From Ignavibacteriaceae bacterium (GTDB lineage Bacteria > Bacteroidota > Ignavibacteria > Ignavibacteriales > Ignavibacteriaceae): a stretch of DNA of 64,000 nt. Under the pieces are notes generated by a model. It did no database searches. It saw only the letters and a list, made by a program, of their open reading frames with translations, and had not been told where the DNA came from. A program made the position numbers and the translations under genes. Below are positions 18,849 through 29,682 of the stretch, piece by piece. The stretch covers positions 1 through 64,000 of the forward strand of contig JADLAF010000041.1 of NCBI GenBank assembly GCA_020848375.1, written 5' to 3'. Positions within the stretch are counted from its first letter, which is position 1. Each line of letters opens with the position of its first letter.

Positions 18849-21800
18849 GTGAAAAGATATTTTTGGTCAGTGTTATTTGTCATTTTTAGTTGTTTCACGG
18901 CGGAACACTTCCCGCAGGACTATACACTGCTTCACATTGACAATGAATCTGGTCTGCCCAGTAATCTTACAAAATCTATTGAAGCTGATTCGAGGGGGCT
19001 TATCTGGATTGCAACAGACGGCGGTCTCATCCGGTTTAATGGCAGAGATTTTGACAATTTCCAGTTTCAGTTCAATACGCGGTATGTTAAAGACCTCTTG
19101 AGCGATAAAAAAGGGGGAGTATTTGTTGCTTCTGACGAAGGCGCCGGATATATAACACCGAATCAGTTTAAGCCCGGTTTGCTGCTTCTTAATCACTCCT
19201 CTCCATTGTACTCAGAGAATGAACTCCATTATCCCAAGGAACTTTTTCTTGACAGTAAAGGAATCCTCTGGATATCAGATATCAATGGGGTGGCAAAACT
19301 TGAGAACGATAGCGTTAAAAAATATACTTTTAACTATAAGTATCATTCTAACAGTTTTTTTAAATCATTTGGATTTGGGGAGGTTGATGGAAATCTGTAT
19401 ATAACTTCCTGGCAGGGATACTTTTTTTATTATGACCGCACCAGGGACAGTATGATTTCGATTTTGTTGCCAAAATCAAATCAAGGTAAAATAATACATT
19501 CTTTTTTCTGTAAGGGGGATTCGCTTTTTCTTGGTCAGTCTGACGGGCTCTATCTTCTTAGGATAAATTCCTCTCATCAGATAACTGTAAGCCAGAAACT
19601 TTCACAAGTTAGCAGTGTGTCTTCATTGTATCATGATCAGGCAGGCAACCTGTGGTTTGGGACATACAACGATGGTATTTTCAGAATCGGAAAATCAGGC
19701 GTAACTGATTTTAGCCGGGAATTTCCCGACCTTAAGGGGATATCAGTAAAAGATTTTTACATTGATAAAGAGAACAGTGTCTGGATCTGCTCCGATGACG
19801 GTATTTTCATTTTGCAGGAAAAGTTTTTTAAAAATGTAACTATCACAGGTCTGACTTCACATAAGCGGGGCGGAATAAAGCAGATTTTTTCAAATTCATC
19901 AGGGAAAGTTTTTTTCTACGATAATGAGAGTATCTTCTTAATTCAAAAAAAGGATAATAACTATCAGGCAAAGAGAATTTTCAGTAAACCGGGCGTATCT
20001 ATTCTATATGCCGAGGCCGCAAATAGTGATGAACTCTGGATTTCTACAACTAAACAGCAGCTTCTCAGGTTTTCGGTAACTTCCGGGCAGGAAACACCTC
20101 TGCATCAATTAAAAGATGATCACTTTTATTCCTTATTTACCGACAGCAAAGGAAGGTTGTGGTCTTATCTTGCACGGAACAGATCAATAGCTGTAATTGA
20201 TAAAGAAAACGGCATTAGAAGTTATCCGATTGAATTTAACGACGTATTCTACATTAATGAGTTTGCTGAAACTGAAAATGGAGATTTACTGATTGCCTGC
20301 AACGCCAGGAATAACTTTTTACTCCGATTTGATGAAAGCAGTGAATCTTTAGTTTCTGTCTCTTCCGGATTTGCGCACGACTTTAAAACGATGCAAACAC
20401 TTGATATTCAGGTTGATAATGGCAGGGTATTACTTGCAACGGACAGAGGATTGCTTGAAGCAGTGGATAATCTTTCAGGAGTTAAAAGAATTAACACTCC
20501 AGGCGAGTATATTCCATCATCGATAATTAGCACAGAGAGTAAGGGACTCTGGGTTGGCACCGAGCAGGGGATTCATGTCTTTTTTAATGATGATTCACTC
20601 AGGTTTGACCGGTTTAGCGGGCTGCAAAGTTCATCAATAGTGAGAGGCGGGATTCTTGAAATAGCGGGCGGTGATATATACACAGCCAATGTAAACGGAA
20701 TTTCCGTCCTGACCGGACAAAAAATGCTTCTTCGAAAATCTATTACTCCTGTTCTTATTGGTATAAATTACCTGCTGGATGACGAGGAAATCAGGGTGGA
20801 TTCAGAAACAGAATTCCCCATTGGAAGCGGTGTCGGATTTAGCTTTAGTTCACCCGTATATCCTCCTGATAAAGTCAGGTACCGCGTAAAGATATCAGGA
20901 AACCAGGGTAGTGACTGGATATACACAAAGTTTCAGGGAATGTATTATCTGCCGAATTTACCTGCAGGCAAATATACTCTTTGGATCTCCGCCAAGGAGT
21001 CTGGCAGACTTTGGAGCGAGCCGCTGGTTTATTCATTTTCAATCGCTTTCCCGTGGTACAATTCGCCTTTCGTCATAATTGCAGGTTCATTTTTACTTAT
21101 TGGGGTAATTGTATTCGGAATAAATCTTTTTGTGGGTTATCGGCTAAAGCGGCTTGAAGAAAGCAGAATTACTCTCGAAGAGAAGGTTGAGGAAAGGACA
21201 AAAGCACTTCTTGAGGCAAAAAAGGAAGTTGAAAAGCTTTTAAATGATGCGATAAAGTCAAAAAGTGAAGTTGAGTTTGTTAACGAACAGATTAAAAAAC
21301 TGCTGGGAATAGCAGCGCACGATCTTAAGAGTCCACTCCAGTCAATACTCGGGCTTTCTCATCTTATTCAGGTAGAGGAGGAGATACATCCCGCAAAGGA
21401 GTACTCCCAGGTTATTGCCGATGCAGCAAACAAGATGCTCAGGCAGATAAATGAACTTCTCGAAACAGCCGTATTTGATATTACTTCAGCGGAACTGACG
21501 AGGGAGACTTTCGATTTGCGAGAGTTAATCATGGAAGTAACCGAGGCAAACCGCACCAGAGCTGAACAAAAGCATCAGAAAATAATAATTTCAGTCAAAG
21601 AACAACTGCCAGTTAATTCCTCACGCGACTGGCTGCTCCGCGCAATTGACAATCTGGTCAATAATGCCGTTAAGTACTCACCAGCTAATAAGAATATCAA
21701 TTTAAAGGCATGGAAAGATAATCATACAGTATATCTTACCGTTTCTGATGAGGGTCCCGGGTTTAGCGCGACCGATATCAAAAATCTTTTTGTACGATTT

Positions 21801-21974
21801 AAACGACTCTCTGCCCGGCCGACAGGCGGAGAAAGTTCAACCGGTCTTGGGCTTGCACTTGTTAAAGAAATGTTGAACGCTTTAGGGGGTGATATTTCGT
21901 TAACGCAGAGTAGCGCCGGCGGAGCAGAATTCACCATTCGGCTGAATCTGCACAAGGAAGCTCTTTCAGCATGA
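18849..21974 (+). CDS. Membrane hybrid-type sensor: periplasmic propeller plus histidine kinase
   Basis: A protein of about 1040 residues. A signal/anchor (KRYFWSVLFVIFSCF) leads to a long periplasmic propeller built of two-component-regulator repeats such as GLIWIATDGGLIRFNG, NLWFGTYNDGIFRI and GLWVGTEQGIHVF. A Y_Y_Y-like strand domain follows, then one helix (PFVIIAGSFLLIGVIVFGI), a coiled coil, HisKA with the phospho-His at bases 21318-21320 (AAHDLKSPL), and HATPase boxes DNLVNNAVKYSP, DEGPGF and STGLGLAL. There is no receiver or AraC-type output domain, so a separate response regulator is needed; none is nearby. GTG at 18849 is preferred; TTG at 18834 is an alternative. It overlaps folA by four bases. 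Confidence 0.88.
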   Translation: MKRYFWSVLFVIFSCFTAEHFPQDYTLLHIDNESGLPSNLTKSIEADSRGLIWIATDGGLIRFNGRDFDNFQFQFNTRYVKDLLSDKKGGVFVASDEGAGYITPNQFKPGLLLLNHSSPLYSENELHYPKELFLDSKGILWISDINGVAKLENDSVKKYTFNYKYHSNSFFKSFGFGEVDGNLYITSWQGYFFYYDRTRDSMISILLPKSNQGKIIHSFFCKGDSLFLGQSDGLYLLRINSSHQITVSQKLSQVSSVSSLYHDQAGNLWFGTYNDGIFRIGKSGVTDFSREFPDLKGISVKDFYIDKENSVWICSDDGIFILQEKFFKNVTITGLTSHKRGGIKQIFSNSSGKVFFYDNESIFLIQKKDNNYQAKRIFSKPGVSILYAEAANSDELWISTTKQQLLRFSVTSGQETPLHQLKDDHFYSLFTDSKGRLWSYLARNRSIAVIDKENGIRSYPIEFNDVFYINEFAETENGDLLIACNARNNFLLRFDESSESLVSVSSGFAHDFKTMQTLDIQVDNGRVLLATDRGLLEAVDNLSGVKRINTPGEYIPSSIISTESKGLWVGTEQGIHVFFNDDSLRFDRFSGLQSSSIVRGGILEIAGGDIYTANVNGISVLTGQKMLLRKSITPVLIGINYLLDDEEIRVDSETEFPIGSGVGFSFSSPVYPPDKVRYRVKISGNQGSDWIYTKFQGMYYLPNLPAGKYTLWISAKESGRLWSEPLVYSFSIAFPWYNSPFVIIAGSFLLIGVIVFGINLFVGYRLKRLEESRITLEEKVEERTKALLEAKKEVEKLLNDAIKSKSEVEFVNEQIKKLLGIAAHDLKSPLQSILGLSHLIQVEEEIHPAKEYSQVIADAANKMLRQINELLETAVFDITSAELTRETFDLRELIMEVTEANRTRAEQKHQKIIISVKEQLPVNSSRDWLLRAIDNLVNNAVKYSPANKNINLKAWKDNHTVYLTVSDEGPGFSATDIKNLFVRFKRLSARPTGGESSTGLGLALVKEMLNALGGDISLTQSSAGGAEFTIRLNLHKEALSA

Positions 21975-22465
21975 AGATAATTATCATTGCTGCGGTTGCA
22001 AAAAACAATGTAATTGGCAGAGCTAATGGCGATCTTCCATGGCATCTGCCAGATGATTTTAAACACTTTAAGGAGACTACATTAGGATATCCGGTTATCA
22101 TGGGGCGAAAAACATTTGCTGCATTAGGCAAACCATTAAAGAACCGCTTAAACATTGTTATAACTCATAAAATGGAATTGCTCCCGACTTCAGAAGGAAT
22201 TACCATTGTTCATTCTGTAGAAGAGGCATATAAAAAAGCCGGTGAAAGTGGTCTCGAAAAAGCATTTATTATTGGTGGCGGTGAGATATACAGGCAATCA
22301 CTTAAATCTGCGGATATACTGATTCTTTCACACCTGAATTTTGAAGCAGAAGGGGAAGTCTATTTCCCCAAATTTGACCGTGTTCAGTGGAATATATATA
22401 AAACGGATGAACGGGAGAAATTTACGATAACGTATTATGAAAGAAAAGCAGCAGCAGATGAGTAA
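21971..22465 (+). CDS. folA: Dihydrofolate reductase
   Basis: A 164-residue DHFR: IIAAVAKNNVIGRANGDLPWHLPDD at the start with the substrate-binding Asp in WHLPDD, then the cofactor-loop VIMGRKTFAALGKPLKNR and the C-terminal IIGGGEIYRQSL. It reduces dihydrofolate to tetrahydrofolate with NADPH. With thyA upstream it forms the usual thymidylate cycle, but here the two are separated by a sensor kinase. The ATG overlaps the kinase stop as ATGA, so translation is probably coupled. Confidence 0.96.
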   Translation: MKIIIIAAVAKNNVIGRANGDLPWHLPDDFKHFKETTLGYPVIMGRKTFAALGKPLKNRLNIVITHKMELLPTSEGITIVHSVEEAYKKAGESGLEKAFIIGGGEIYRQSLKSADILILSHLNFEAEGEVYFPKFDRVQWNIYKTDEREKFTITYYERKAAADE

Positions 22466-24329
22466 AATAACCATACTGCCTGAGAATCTCTCAAAAAAAA
22501 TAGCAGCAGGTGAGGTCGTACAGCGGCCAGAGTCGGTGGTTAAAGAATTGATGGAGAACTCTATTGATGCAGGGGCTGCCACAATTGAACTCCTGATTAA
22601 AAGAGCCGGAAAGCAGCTTATTCAGGTCATTGATGACGGGGAAGGAATGAGTGAGGAGGATGCAATCCTTTGTATTCAGAAACATGCCACCAGCAAACTT
22701 AAAACTGAACTTGATCTTGATGCTATTAAAACACTGGGCTTCAGAGGAGAAGCACTCTCAGCAGTAAGTGCAGTTGCTCAGGTAGAAATTAAAACCCAGA
22801 CTGTGGATGATAAAATCGGGACGAGTCTGCGTATTGATGAACAGGGGGATATTTTTCTTGAGAAAGGTTCTTTTGCAAAAGGGACATCAATTTCCGTAAA
22901 AAATCTTTTTTATAACGTTCCTGCGCGCAGAAATTTTCTTAAGACCGATACAACAGAATTAAAGCACATTGTTGAGACATTTAACCGTCTGGCACTCGGT
23001 TATCCGGAAATACACTTCAAGTTATATATTGATGACGACCTTGCTCTTGATTTTACCCCGTGTTCATTAGCTGAACGAATGGATCAGGTGTTTATTGATA
23101 AAGTTTCAGATGCAGTAATCCCGGTAAAGGAAGTTACTGATTACATAACTCTGACCGGATATATAGGTAAACCATTTTTACTGAAAAAGAACAGGGGAGA
23201 TCAGTATCTTTTCCTGAACAAACGGTTTGTAATTTCCAGACAAATGAACCATGCAGTTTTTTCTGCGTATGAAAACGTAATGGAAAAGGGAGAGTATCCG
23301 TTCTTTGTTCTCTTTCTGGAAGTTGACTACTCTAAAGTTGATGTAAATGTTCATCCATCAAAGCTTGAAATTCGTTTTGAGAATGAGAAAGACATATATA
23401 CTTTTATTCTGGCCGTGGTCAGAAAGGGGCTCAGCAATTTTGATCTGGTGCCAAACGCCGGCTTCACCAAACCGCTTGGAGAAACTGAGCGAATTGGAAT
23501 TGACAATTACACACCGGTGAACAGGGATGATTTTAGTGACAGACCTGCTGCGCAGTCACGCGAAAAAGATTTCAGCCAGCCGCGTCAGCAGTCACCCCTA
23601 AGCGAAAAAGAAATCGATTTGCTCTTTGGTAAAATTGATAAAGAATTAGAGGGCTCACCGGTCAGAGAGTCATTTAAGGAAATTGAGAGCGGCGTTAGGT
23701 CGCCCCAGCAGAACCAGGAATCAAGAACTCAGACGGCAGGGGGCGGAGAAAAACTCAGTGGCGGATTTATTGTACAACTCAGTAATAAATATATACTTGC
23801 CCAGGTTAAAACCGGTTTAATGATCATTGATCAGCATGCCGCTGACGAAAGAATCCGTTACGAGGAAGCACTACATCTTTTCAAAGAAAGTTCTCCGTTT
23901 TCCCAGTTGTTGGTTTTTCACAAAACAATTCAGATGAATCCGGGTAACTTTGCTCTTGCCAGGGAATTGTCTGATTATCTTGAGCGGCTTGGTTTTGCGA
24001 TAAAGTTTTTTGGCGGTAATACGGCAGTAATTGAAGGAGTGCCGGCTGTGGTGAAAGAGGGGGAGGAAGAAAAAACGCTGCTGAACATACTTGAGGAGTT
24101 TTACCGGAATCAGCAGGAAAAAAAAGTGCTGGACATGACAGATAATCTGGCTAAATCTTACTCCTGCCATACTGCAATCCGAACAGGTGACCGCCTGAAC
24201 GAAAGCGAAATGAGAGCACTTATTGACCGGCTCTTTGCCACCCAAATGCCCTACGTTTGCCCGCATGGCAGACCCATTTTAATGAAGATTTCAATTGAAG
24301 AGTTTGATCGCAGATTTGGCCGTACCTAA
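22458..24329 (+). CDS. mutL: DNA mismatch repair protein MutL
   Basis: About 623 residues. The ATG at 22458 gives the standard MSKITILPENLSKKIAAGEV start; an ATG at 22437 is possible but adds seven lysine/glutamine-rich residues. GHKL ATPase motifs are NSIDAG, DDGEGM and GFRGEAL. A variable linker (about 330-430) is followed by the dimer/endonuclease domain. That domain carries DQHAADERIRYE (D458 on), matching the DQHAx2Ex4E endonuclease motif, and near the end SCHTAIRTGD and CPHGRP, so it should nick DNA unlike the E. coli protein. Overlaps folA by eight bases. Confidence 0.95.
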   Translation: MSKITILPENLSKKIAAGEVVQRPESVVKELMENSIDAGAATIELLIKRAGKQLIQVIDDGEGMSEEDAILCIQKHATSKLKTELDLDAIKTLGFRGEALSAVSAVAQVEIKTQTVDDKIGTSLRIDEQGDIFLEKGSFAKGTSISVKNLFYNVPARRNFLKTDTTELKHIVETFNRLALGYPEIHFKLYIDDDLALDFTPCSLAERMDQVFIDKVSDAVIPVKEVTDYITLTGYIGKPFLLKKNRGDQYLFLNKRFVISRQMNHAVFSAYENVMEKGEYPFFVLFLEVDYSKVDVNVHPSKLEIRFENEKDIYTFILAVVRKGLSNFDLVPNAGFTKPLGETERIGIDNYTPVNRDDFSDRPAAQSREKDFSQPRQQSPLSEKEIDLLFGKIDKELEGSPVRESFKEIESGVRSPQQNQESRTQTAGGGEKLSGGFIVQLSNKYILAQVKTGLMIIDQHAADERIRYEEALHLFKESSPFSQLLVFHKTIQMNPGNFALARELSDYLERLGFAIKFFGGNTAVIEGVPAVVKEGEEEKTLLNILEEFYRNQQEKKVLDMTDNLAKSYSCHTAIRTGDRLNESEMRALIDRLFATQMPYVCPHGRPILMKISIEEFDRRFGRT

Positions 24330-24346
24330 GGGCAGTGTAATCAAAG

Positions 24347-24377
24347 TTTTTTATTCCCTTACTGCTCATTAACTTTG
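24347..24377 (+). promoter_or_regulatory. Candidate Bacteroidota-type promoter for the acyl-CoA mutase gene
   Basis: TAACTTTG at 24370-24377 matches the -7 consensus TAnnTTTG of the Bacteroidota primary sigma factor exactly. The -33 position, 19 bases upstream, reads TTTT rather than TTTG. It sits 22 bases before the GTG start of the mutase gene, in the 70-bp gap after mutL. Confidence 0.5.
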
Positions 24378-24399
24378 CATCAATTAAAAAGAGGAATTC

Positions 24400-26055
24400 G
24401 TGAGTACCCCAGAGTATTTTAAGAAAAAGGAAGATTTTGACCAGAAACTTGAAGCATCCAAGGAAATAGGCCTAAAATGGACAACCGTTTCGGGAGAAAA
24501 AGTTGACCCCTTTTATGGACCTGACCGGTTAGAAGGATCAGATTATTTGCGCGATTTGAGTTTCCCGGGGGAGTTTCCCTTTACCCGAGGCATTCACCCA
24601 AACGGCTACAGGGGTAAACTCTGGACAATGAGGCAATTTGCCGGATTCGGAACACCGGAAGATACAAACCAGAGATTTCATTATCTGCTTAATCATGGTC
24701 AGACAGGATTATCAGTTGCGTTTGATCTTCCGACTTTAATGGGCTGGGATGCTGATGCGCCATTAAGTTCAGGCGAAGTAGGACTTTGCGGAGTTTCAAT
24801 CTCTTCATTAGAGGATATGGAAATTTTGTTTGATAAAATTCCTCTTGAAAAAGTTTCATCCTCCATGACGATCAACTCACCTGCGGCAATGATTTTTGCA
24901 TTCTACCTTGCTGTTGCACTAAAACAGGGTGTTGATTTTAAGAATCTCAGAGGAACACTTCAGAATGATATACTTAAGGAATATATTGCCCAGAAGGAAT
25001 ATATCTTCCCACCACGTCCTTCGATGAGAATTATCATAGATATGATCGAATACTGCACGCATGAAGTTCCGCAGTGGAATCCGGTTTCAGTGAGCGGATA
25101 CCATATTCGTGAAGCAGGGTCAACCGCTGCTCAGGAACTGGCATATACCTTAGCCGATGGTTTTGCGTATATAGAGGCAGCAATAGAACGAGGAATTCCG
25201 GTAGATGATTTCGCTCCGAGAATTTCTTTCTTTTTTAATTCTCATCTTGATTTCTTTGAAGAAATTGCAAAGTTCCGTGCCGCCAAACGTATATATGCAA
25301 AACGTATGAAAAACAAATATGGCGCAAAAAATCCCAGGTCCTGGTGGCTGCGTTTTCATACACAGACAGCGGGATGCACACTTACAGCCCAGCAGCCGGA
25401 GAATAATATTGTTCGTACCGCGTATCAGGCCCTGGCAGCAGTGCTTGGAGGAACTCAATCCCTTCACACCAATTCAATGGATGAAACTCTTGCTTTGCCA
25501 AGTGAGAAAGCAGTAAAGATTGCTCTGCGAACCCAGCAGTTAATTGCTTTTGAAACTGGTGTAATCAATACCGTTGACCCGCTTGGTGGAAGTTACTTTA
25601 TTGAAGCAATGACCGACAAAATGGAAAAGCAGGCAGAGGCGATTTTTGTAGAGATAGACTCACTGGGCGGTGTAATCGAAGCGATCGAAACAGGATACTT
25701 CCAGAAACAAATTGCAGATGCCGCATACCAGTATCAAAAAGAAGTTGATAAAAAAGAAAAGATTATTGTCGGTGTTAATGAGTTTGTTGAGCAGGGCGAA
25801 AAGGTAGAAATTCCGCTTCTGACAGTCTCAAAAGAAGTTGAAGCCAAGCAGGTTGAACGTCTTCGTGCGCTCAAGGCCTCCAGGAATCAGGATGACGTTG
25901 CACGGTCAATTCAGGAAATTAAGTCTGCCGCAGTTGACGGCAGAAATCTTATGCCTGTATTTGTGGAAGCAGCAAGAAACTATGTAACACTCGGAGAGAT
26001 GGTTGAAGAGCTGCGCGAGGTGTTCGGTATATATCAGGAAACAGCAGTTTTCTGA
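24400..26055 (+). CDS. Acyl-CoA mutase large subunit, isobutyryl-CoA-mutase-like
   Basis: A 551-residue TIM-barrel subunit of the methylmalonyl-CoA mutase family lacking the C-terminal B12 domain, so it must pair with a separate B12-binding protein not found here. It has [44 protein letters not shown] and [11 protein letters not shown] with H235. Aligned on these motifs, the residues that hold the substrate carboxylate in methylmalonyl-CoA mutase (Tyr89, Arg207 in Propionibacterium) are F80 and Q198, the pair known from isobutyryl-CoA mutase. It should therefore interconvert isobutyryl- and n-butyryl-CoA. GTG start with a clear GAGG six bases upstream. Confidence 0.85.
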   Translation: MSTPEYFKKKEDFDQKLEASKEIGLKWTTVSGEKVDPFYGPDRLEGSDYLRDLSFPGEFPFTRGIHPNGYRGKLWTMRQFAGFGTPEDTNQRFHYLLNHGQTGLSVAFDLPTLMGWDADAPLSSGEVGLCGVSISSLEDMEILFDKIPLEKVSSSMTINSPAAMIFAFYLAVALKQGVDFKNLRGTLQNDILKEYIAQKEYIFPPRPSMRIIIDMIEYCTHEVPQWNPVSVSGYHIREAGSTAAQELAYTLADGFAYIEAAIERGIPVDDFAPRISFFFNSHLDFFEEIAKFRAAKRIYAKRMKNKYGAKNPRSWWLRFHTQTAGCTLTAQQPENNIVRTAYQALAAVLGGTQSLHTNSMDETLALPSEKAVKIALRTQQLIAFETGVINTVDPLGGSYFIEAMTDKMEKQAEAIFVEIDSLGGVIEAIETGYFQKQIADAAYQYQKEVDKKEKIIVGVNEFVEQGEKVEIPLLTVSKEVEAKQVERLRALKASRNQDDVARSIQEIKSAAVDGRNLMPVFVEAARNYVTLGEMVEELREVFGIYQETAVF

Positions 26056-26060
26056 TTACC

Positions 26061-26525
26061 ATGTACAGAAACTTCACATTGCTCATTCTTGGGTTTACGC
26101 TCCTTAGCGGATGTACTTCGAGGGAGAGCAATTCTGATCCTCATTTGCCGCTTTGTGTGATTGACTCATTCGAGGTGTGGCACAACCTTATGCCGGGCGG
26201 TTCTCCGGCCCTCTATTTTACTTCAGTTGTGAAATTGGAGCGGAACTCTGACTCGATGCATGATTCTATAAACATTGAGAAGGTTTCACTTTACTATGGG
26301 GAAACTGAAGCAGCCAATTTCAAAGTTTTGCGTACTGATATTTCGGGAGAGTATCCTGATAGCGTGCAGTCTGAGTGGCTTATATATCGCCTTGTACCTG
26401 AGCAGGGTTTTGACGGATTCAATCCGGTATCTTATGAAAATTATACAGCACTGGTTACACTCGCTGGCGGTTTTGGTCGCTTATCGATTAAACGGACTGG
26501 GATTGAAATCCAGAAGGTGTATTAA
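26061..26525 (+). CDS. Predicted lipoprotein, unknown function
   Basis: A 154-residue protein with a short lipoprotein signal, LLILGFTLLSGC (Cys at about 18). The mature part is beta-rich and describes no known domain to me. It lies five bases after the mutase stop and its own stop is immediately followed by the TTG of the CNNM-type gene, so it is probably co-transcribed with both. Confidence 0.55.
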   Translation: MYRNFTLLILGFTLLSGCTSRESNSDPHLPLCVIDSFEVWHNLMPGGSPALYFTSVVKLERNSDSMHDSINIEKVSLYYGETEAANFKVLRTDISGEYPDSVQSEWLIYRLVPEQGFDGFNPVSYENYTALVTLAGGFGRLSIKRTGIEIQKVY

Positions 26526-27740
26526 TTGGGACAGGATATAGTTCTCCTTATTGTCTTAATTCTGATGAGCGGATTTTTTTCCGGAACTGAGATGGCGTAT
26601 CTTATTTCAAACCGCATTAAGGTTGAATTAAGAACAGGAAACCGTTCTTTTGCCTCGCGCAGTTCTAAGTACTTTTTTGATCATCCGGAAGTATTTTTTT
26701 CTACCGTCTTGATTGGCAATAATATAGTAAATATCTCTTTTGCATCAGTGAGTGCTGTGGTCCTTGTTGCAGCATTTGGTCTGAGTGAGTGGCAGGTATT
26801 GGTTGTTTCTTCTGTCCTGCTTTTGCTTTTTGGTGAATTGATACCCAAATACCTGGCCGGCGAGATTCCGCACACTCTCTATCTGCTTTTTTCAGCACCC
26901 TTAAAAGTTATTTCAATCGCATTTTCACCATTAGTTGCTTTTACCTCAACAGTCTCGCGCAAGGTTATCGGGAAAACCGATACCAGTTCACAGAACGTTA
27001 TGGGCAGGGAAGATATCCTGCTTCTGGTGCGGGAATCTCTCGGACAGCAAAATCAGGACGATCAGCAGTCGAGAATTATCAAGCGGATATTCGATCTAAA
27101 GGAAACACGAGTTTATGAAGTGATGAGACCAAGGACTGAGATTGCAGGGGTTGAATTAGATACTCATCTTGATATTGTTTTGAAAATGTTTGCTGAGACC
27201 GGATATTCCAAGCTTCCGGTTTTTGAAGATACTCTTGATGATATAAAGGGCATTGTTTATGCATTTGATTTGTTTACCAACCCTGACAGTCTTTCTGATG
27301 TAATCAGAGAGGTTCCTTTTGTACCTGAAACAAAATCCTGCATTGAACTGCTGAATGAAATGATGGCAGAAAAATACAGCATTGCGATAGTAATTGATGA
27401 ATTCGGAGGTACAGCGGGTCTTGTTACACTCGAGGATGTTCTCGAAGAAATGTTCGGAGAAATAAGGGACGAGTATGACACGGAAGATTCCGTGCTGAAA
27501 AAGATTAAAGAAGATTCCTACCTGATGAGCGGAAACGTTGAACTTGACCATATTACAGATAAATTCGGAATTACGTTTACTCAGGGTGACTATACAACAC
27601 TTTCCGGATATATAACTTCAACTACCGGCCGGATTCCTGAGCAGGGCGAAATATTGCGTATCGGGCAGTATCAGTTTAGCATAGTTAAAGCTAATAAAGT
27701 GAGGATTGAATTTATCCGTCTTAGAATTATGGAAGATTAA
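26526..27740 (+). CDS. CNNM/CorC-type membrane protein (DUF21, CBS pair, CorC/HlyC domain)
   Basis: A 404-residue protein. An N-terminal DUF21 membrane domain of about four helices begins LIVLILMSGFFSGTEMAYL, a family hallmark. Then come a CBS pair (about 200-320; VMRPRTEI, YSKLPVFEDTLDDIKGIVYAFDL, IVIDEFGGTAGLVTLEDVLEEMFGEI) and a C-terminal transporter-associated CorC/HlyC domain. Relatives (CNNM, CorB/C, PaeA) handle magnesium or polyamine efflux; the often-used name hemolysin is historical. The TTG start follows the previous stop directly and precedes the first helix closely. Confidence 0.9.
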   Translation: MGQDIVLLIVLILMSGFFSGTEMAYLISNRIKVELRTGNRSFASRSSKYFFDHPEVFFSTVLIGNNIVNISFASVSAVVLVAAFGLSEWQVLVVSSVLLLLFGELIPKYLAGEIPHTLYLLFSAPLKVISIAFSPLVAFTSTVSRKVIGKTDTSSQNVMGREDILLLVRESLGQQNQDDQQSRIIKRIFDLKETRVYEVMRPRTEIAGVELDTHLDIVLKMFAETGYSKLPVFEDTLDDIKGIVYAFDLFTNPDSLSDVIREVPFVPETKSCIELLNEMMAEKYSIAIVIDEFGGTAGLVTLEDVLEEMFGEIRDEYDTEDSVLKKIKEDSYLMSGNVELDHITDKFGITFTQGDYTTLSGYITSTTGRIPEQGEILRIGQYQFSIVKANKVRIEFIRLRIMED

Positions 27741-28138
27741 TGACTGACAAAACTATCATTGTATTTGACGGGGTTTGTAATTTTTGCAATTTCTGGGTTA
27801 ACTTTGTAATTGCAAGGGATAAGTCCGATAAATTCCGTTTTGCTTCACTGCAAAGTGAGATCGGCACAGAAATAGCGAAAGAGGCAGGCATTGATGCTGC
27901 TGATCCAGATTCATTTATTCTCAGGCATAGAGGTAAATTTTTTACCCGCTCTTCAGCCGGTTTGATGGTTGCCCGTGAACTTGGATACCCGCTGAAAATG
28001 CTTTACCCCTTCATGATTCTGCCACAATGTCTCCGTGATTTTGTTTATAACCTAATCGCTAAAAACCGGTATAAATTATTCGGAAAATCCGAGGCCTGCC
28101 GTCTGCCTTCACCCGGAGAACGGGCTAAATTCCTTTAA
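27740..28138 (+). CDS. DCC-family (DUF393) thiol-disulfide oxidoreductase-like protein
   Basis: A 132-residue protein opening with IVFDGVCNFCNFWVNFVIARD; C13 and C16 form the CxxC that, with the Asp, gives the DCC family its name. SLQSE and a hydrophobic C-half follow, as in other members. It is thioredoxin-like in fold and its role is poorly known. One base overlap with the CNNM-type gene. Confidence 0.85.
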   Translation: MTDKTIIVFDGVCNFCNFWVNFVIARDKSDKFRFASLQSEIGTEIAKEAGIDAADPDSFILRHRGKFFTRSSAGLMVARELGYPLKMLYPFMILPQCLRDFVYNLIAKNRYKLFGKSEACRLPSPGERAKFL

Positions 28139-28155
28139 GGGAGCTTGTTCCTTCC

Positions 28156-29356
<1,201 letters not shown>

Positions 29357-29368
29357 GGTATATACTAC

Positions 29369-29668
29369 ATGAAAATACTTATCGCCCAGCAGGCACAGGA
29401 CCCAACAGGAAATCTCATAAGCACCATCGTTATGTTCGGTGCTATATTTGCAATTTTTTACTTCATGGTAATGAGACCACAGCAGAAAAGAGCAAAAGAA
29501 AGAGAAAAGATGCTTTCAAACGTTCAGAAGGGTGACAAAGTTGTTACCAGCGGCGGACTTCACGGAACCGTTGCCGGCATGGAAGACAATTTCATCATTC
29601 TGCAGGTGAGTGATAACGTAAAGCTGAAATTTGAAAAAGCAGCAATCACCACTGTTCTCAGCAAATAA
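29369..29668 (+). CDS. yajC: Sec translocon accessory protein YajC
   Basis: A 99-residue protein with one N-terminal helix (ISTIVMFGAIFAIFYFMVMRP), then the family signature RPQQKRAKEREKML and a small basic domain with GDKVVTSGGLHGTV. YajC binds SecDF in the inner membrane. tgt-yajC adjacency is common in bacteria. secD and secF are not in the window. Confidence 0.93.
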   Translation: MKILIAQQAQDPTGNLISTIVMFGAIFAIFYFMVMRPQQKRAKEREKMLSNVQKGDKVVTSGGLHGTVAGMEDNFIILQVSDNVKLKFEKAAITTVLSK

Positions 29669-29682
29669 TATCCTGGTATCTC

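Noticed and set aside
24331-24367. GGGCAGT/ACTGCTC stem after mutL as a terminator
   Set aside because: The loop is 23 bases and no T-run follows the right arm.
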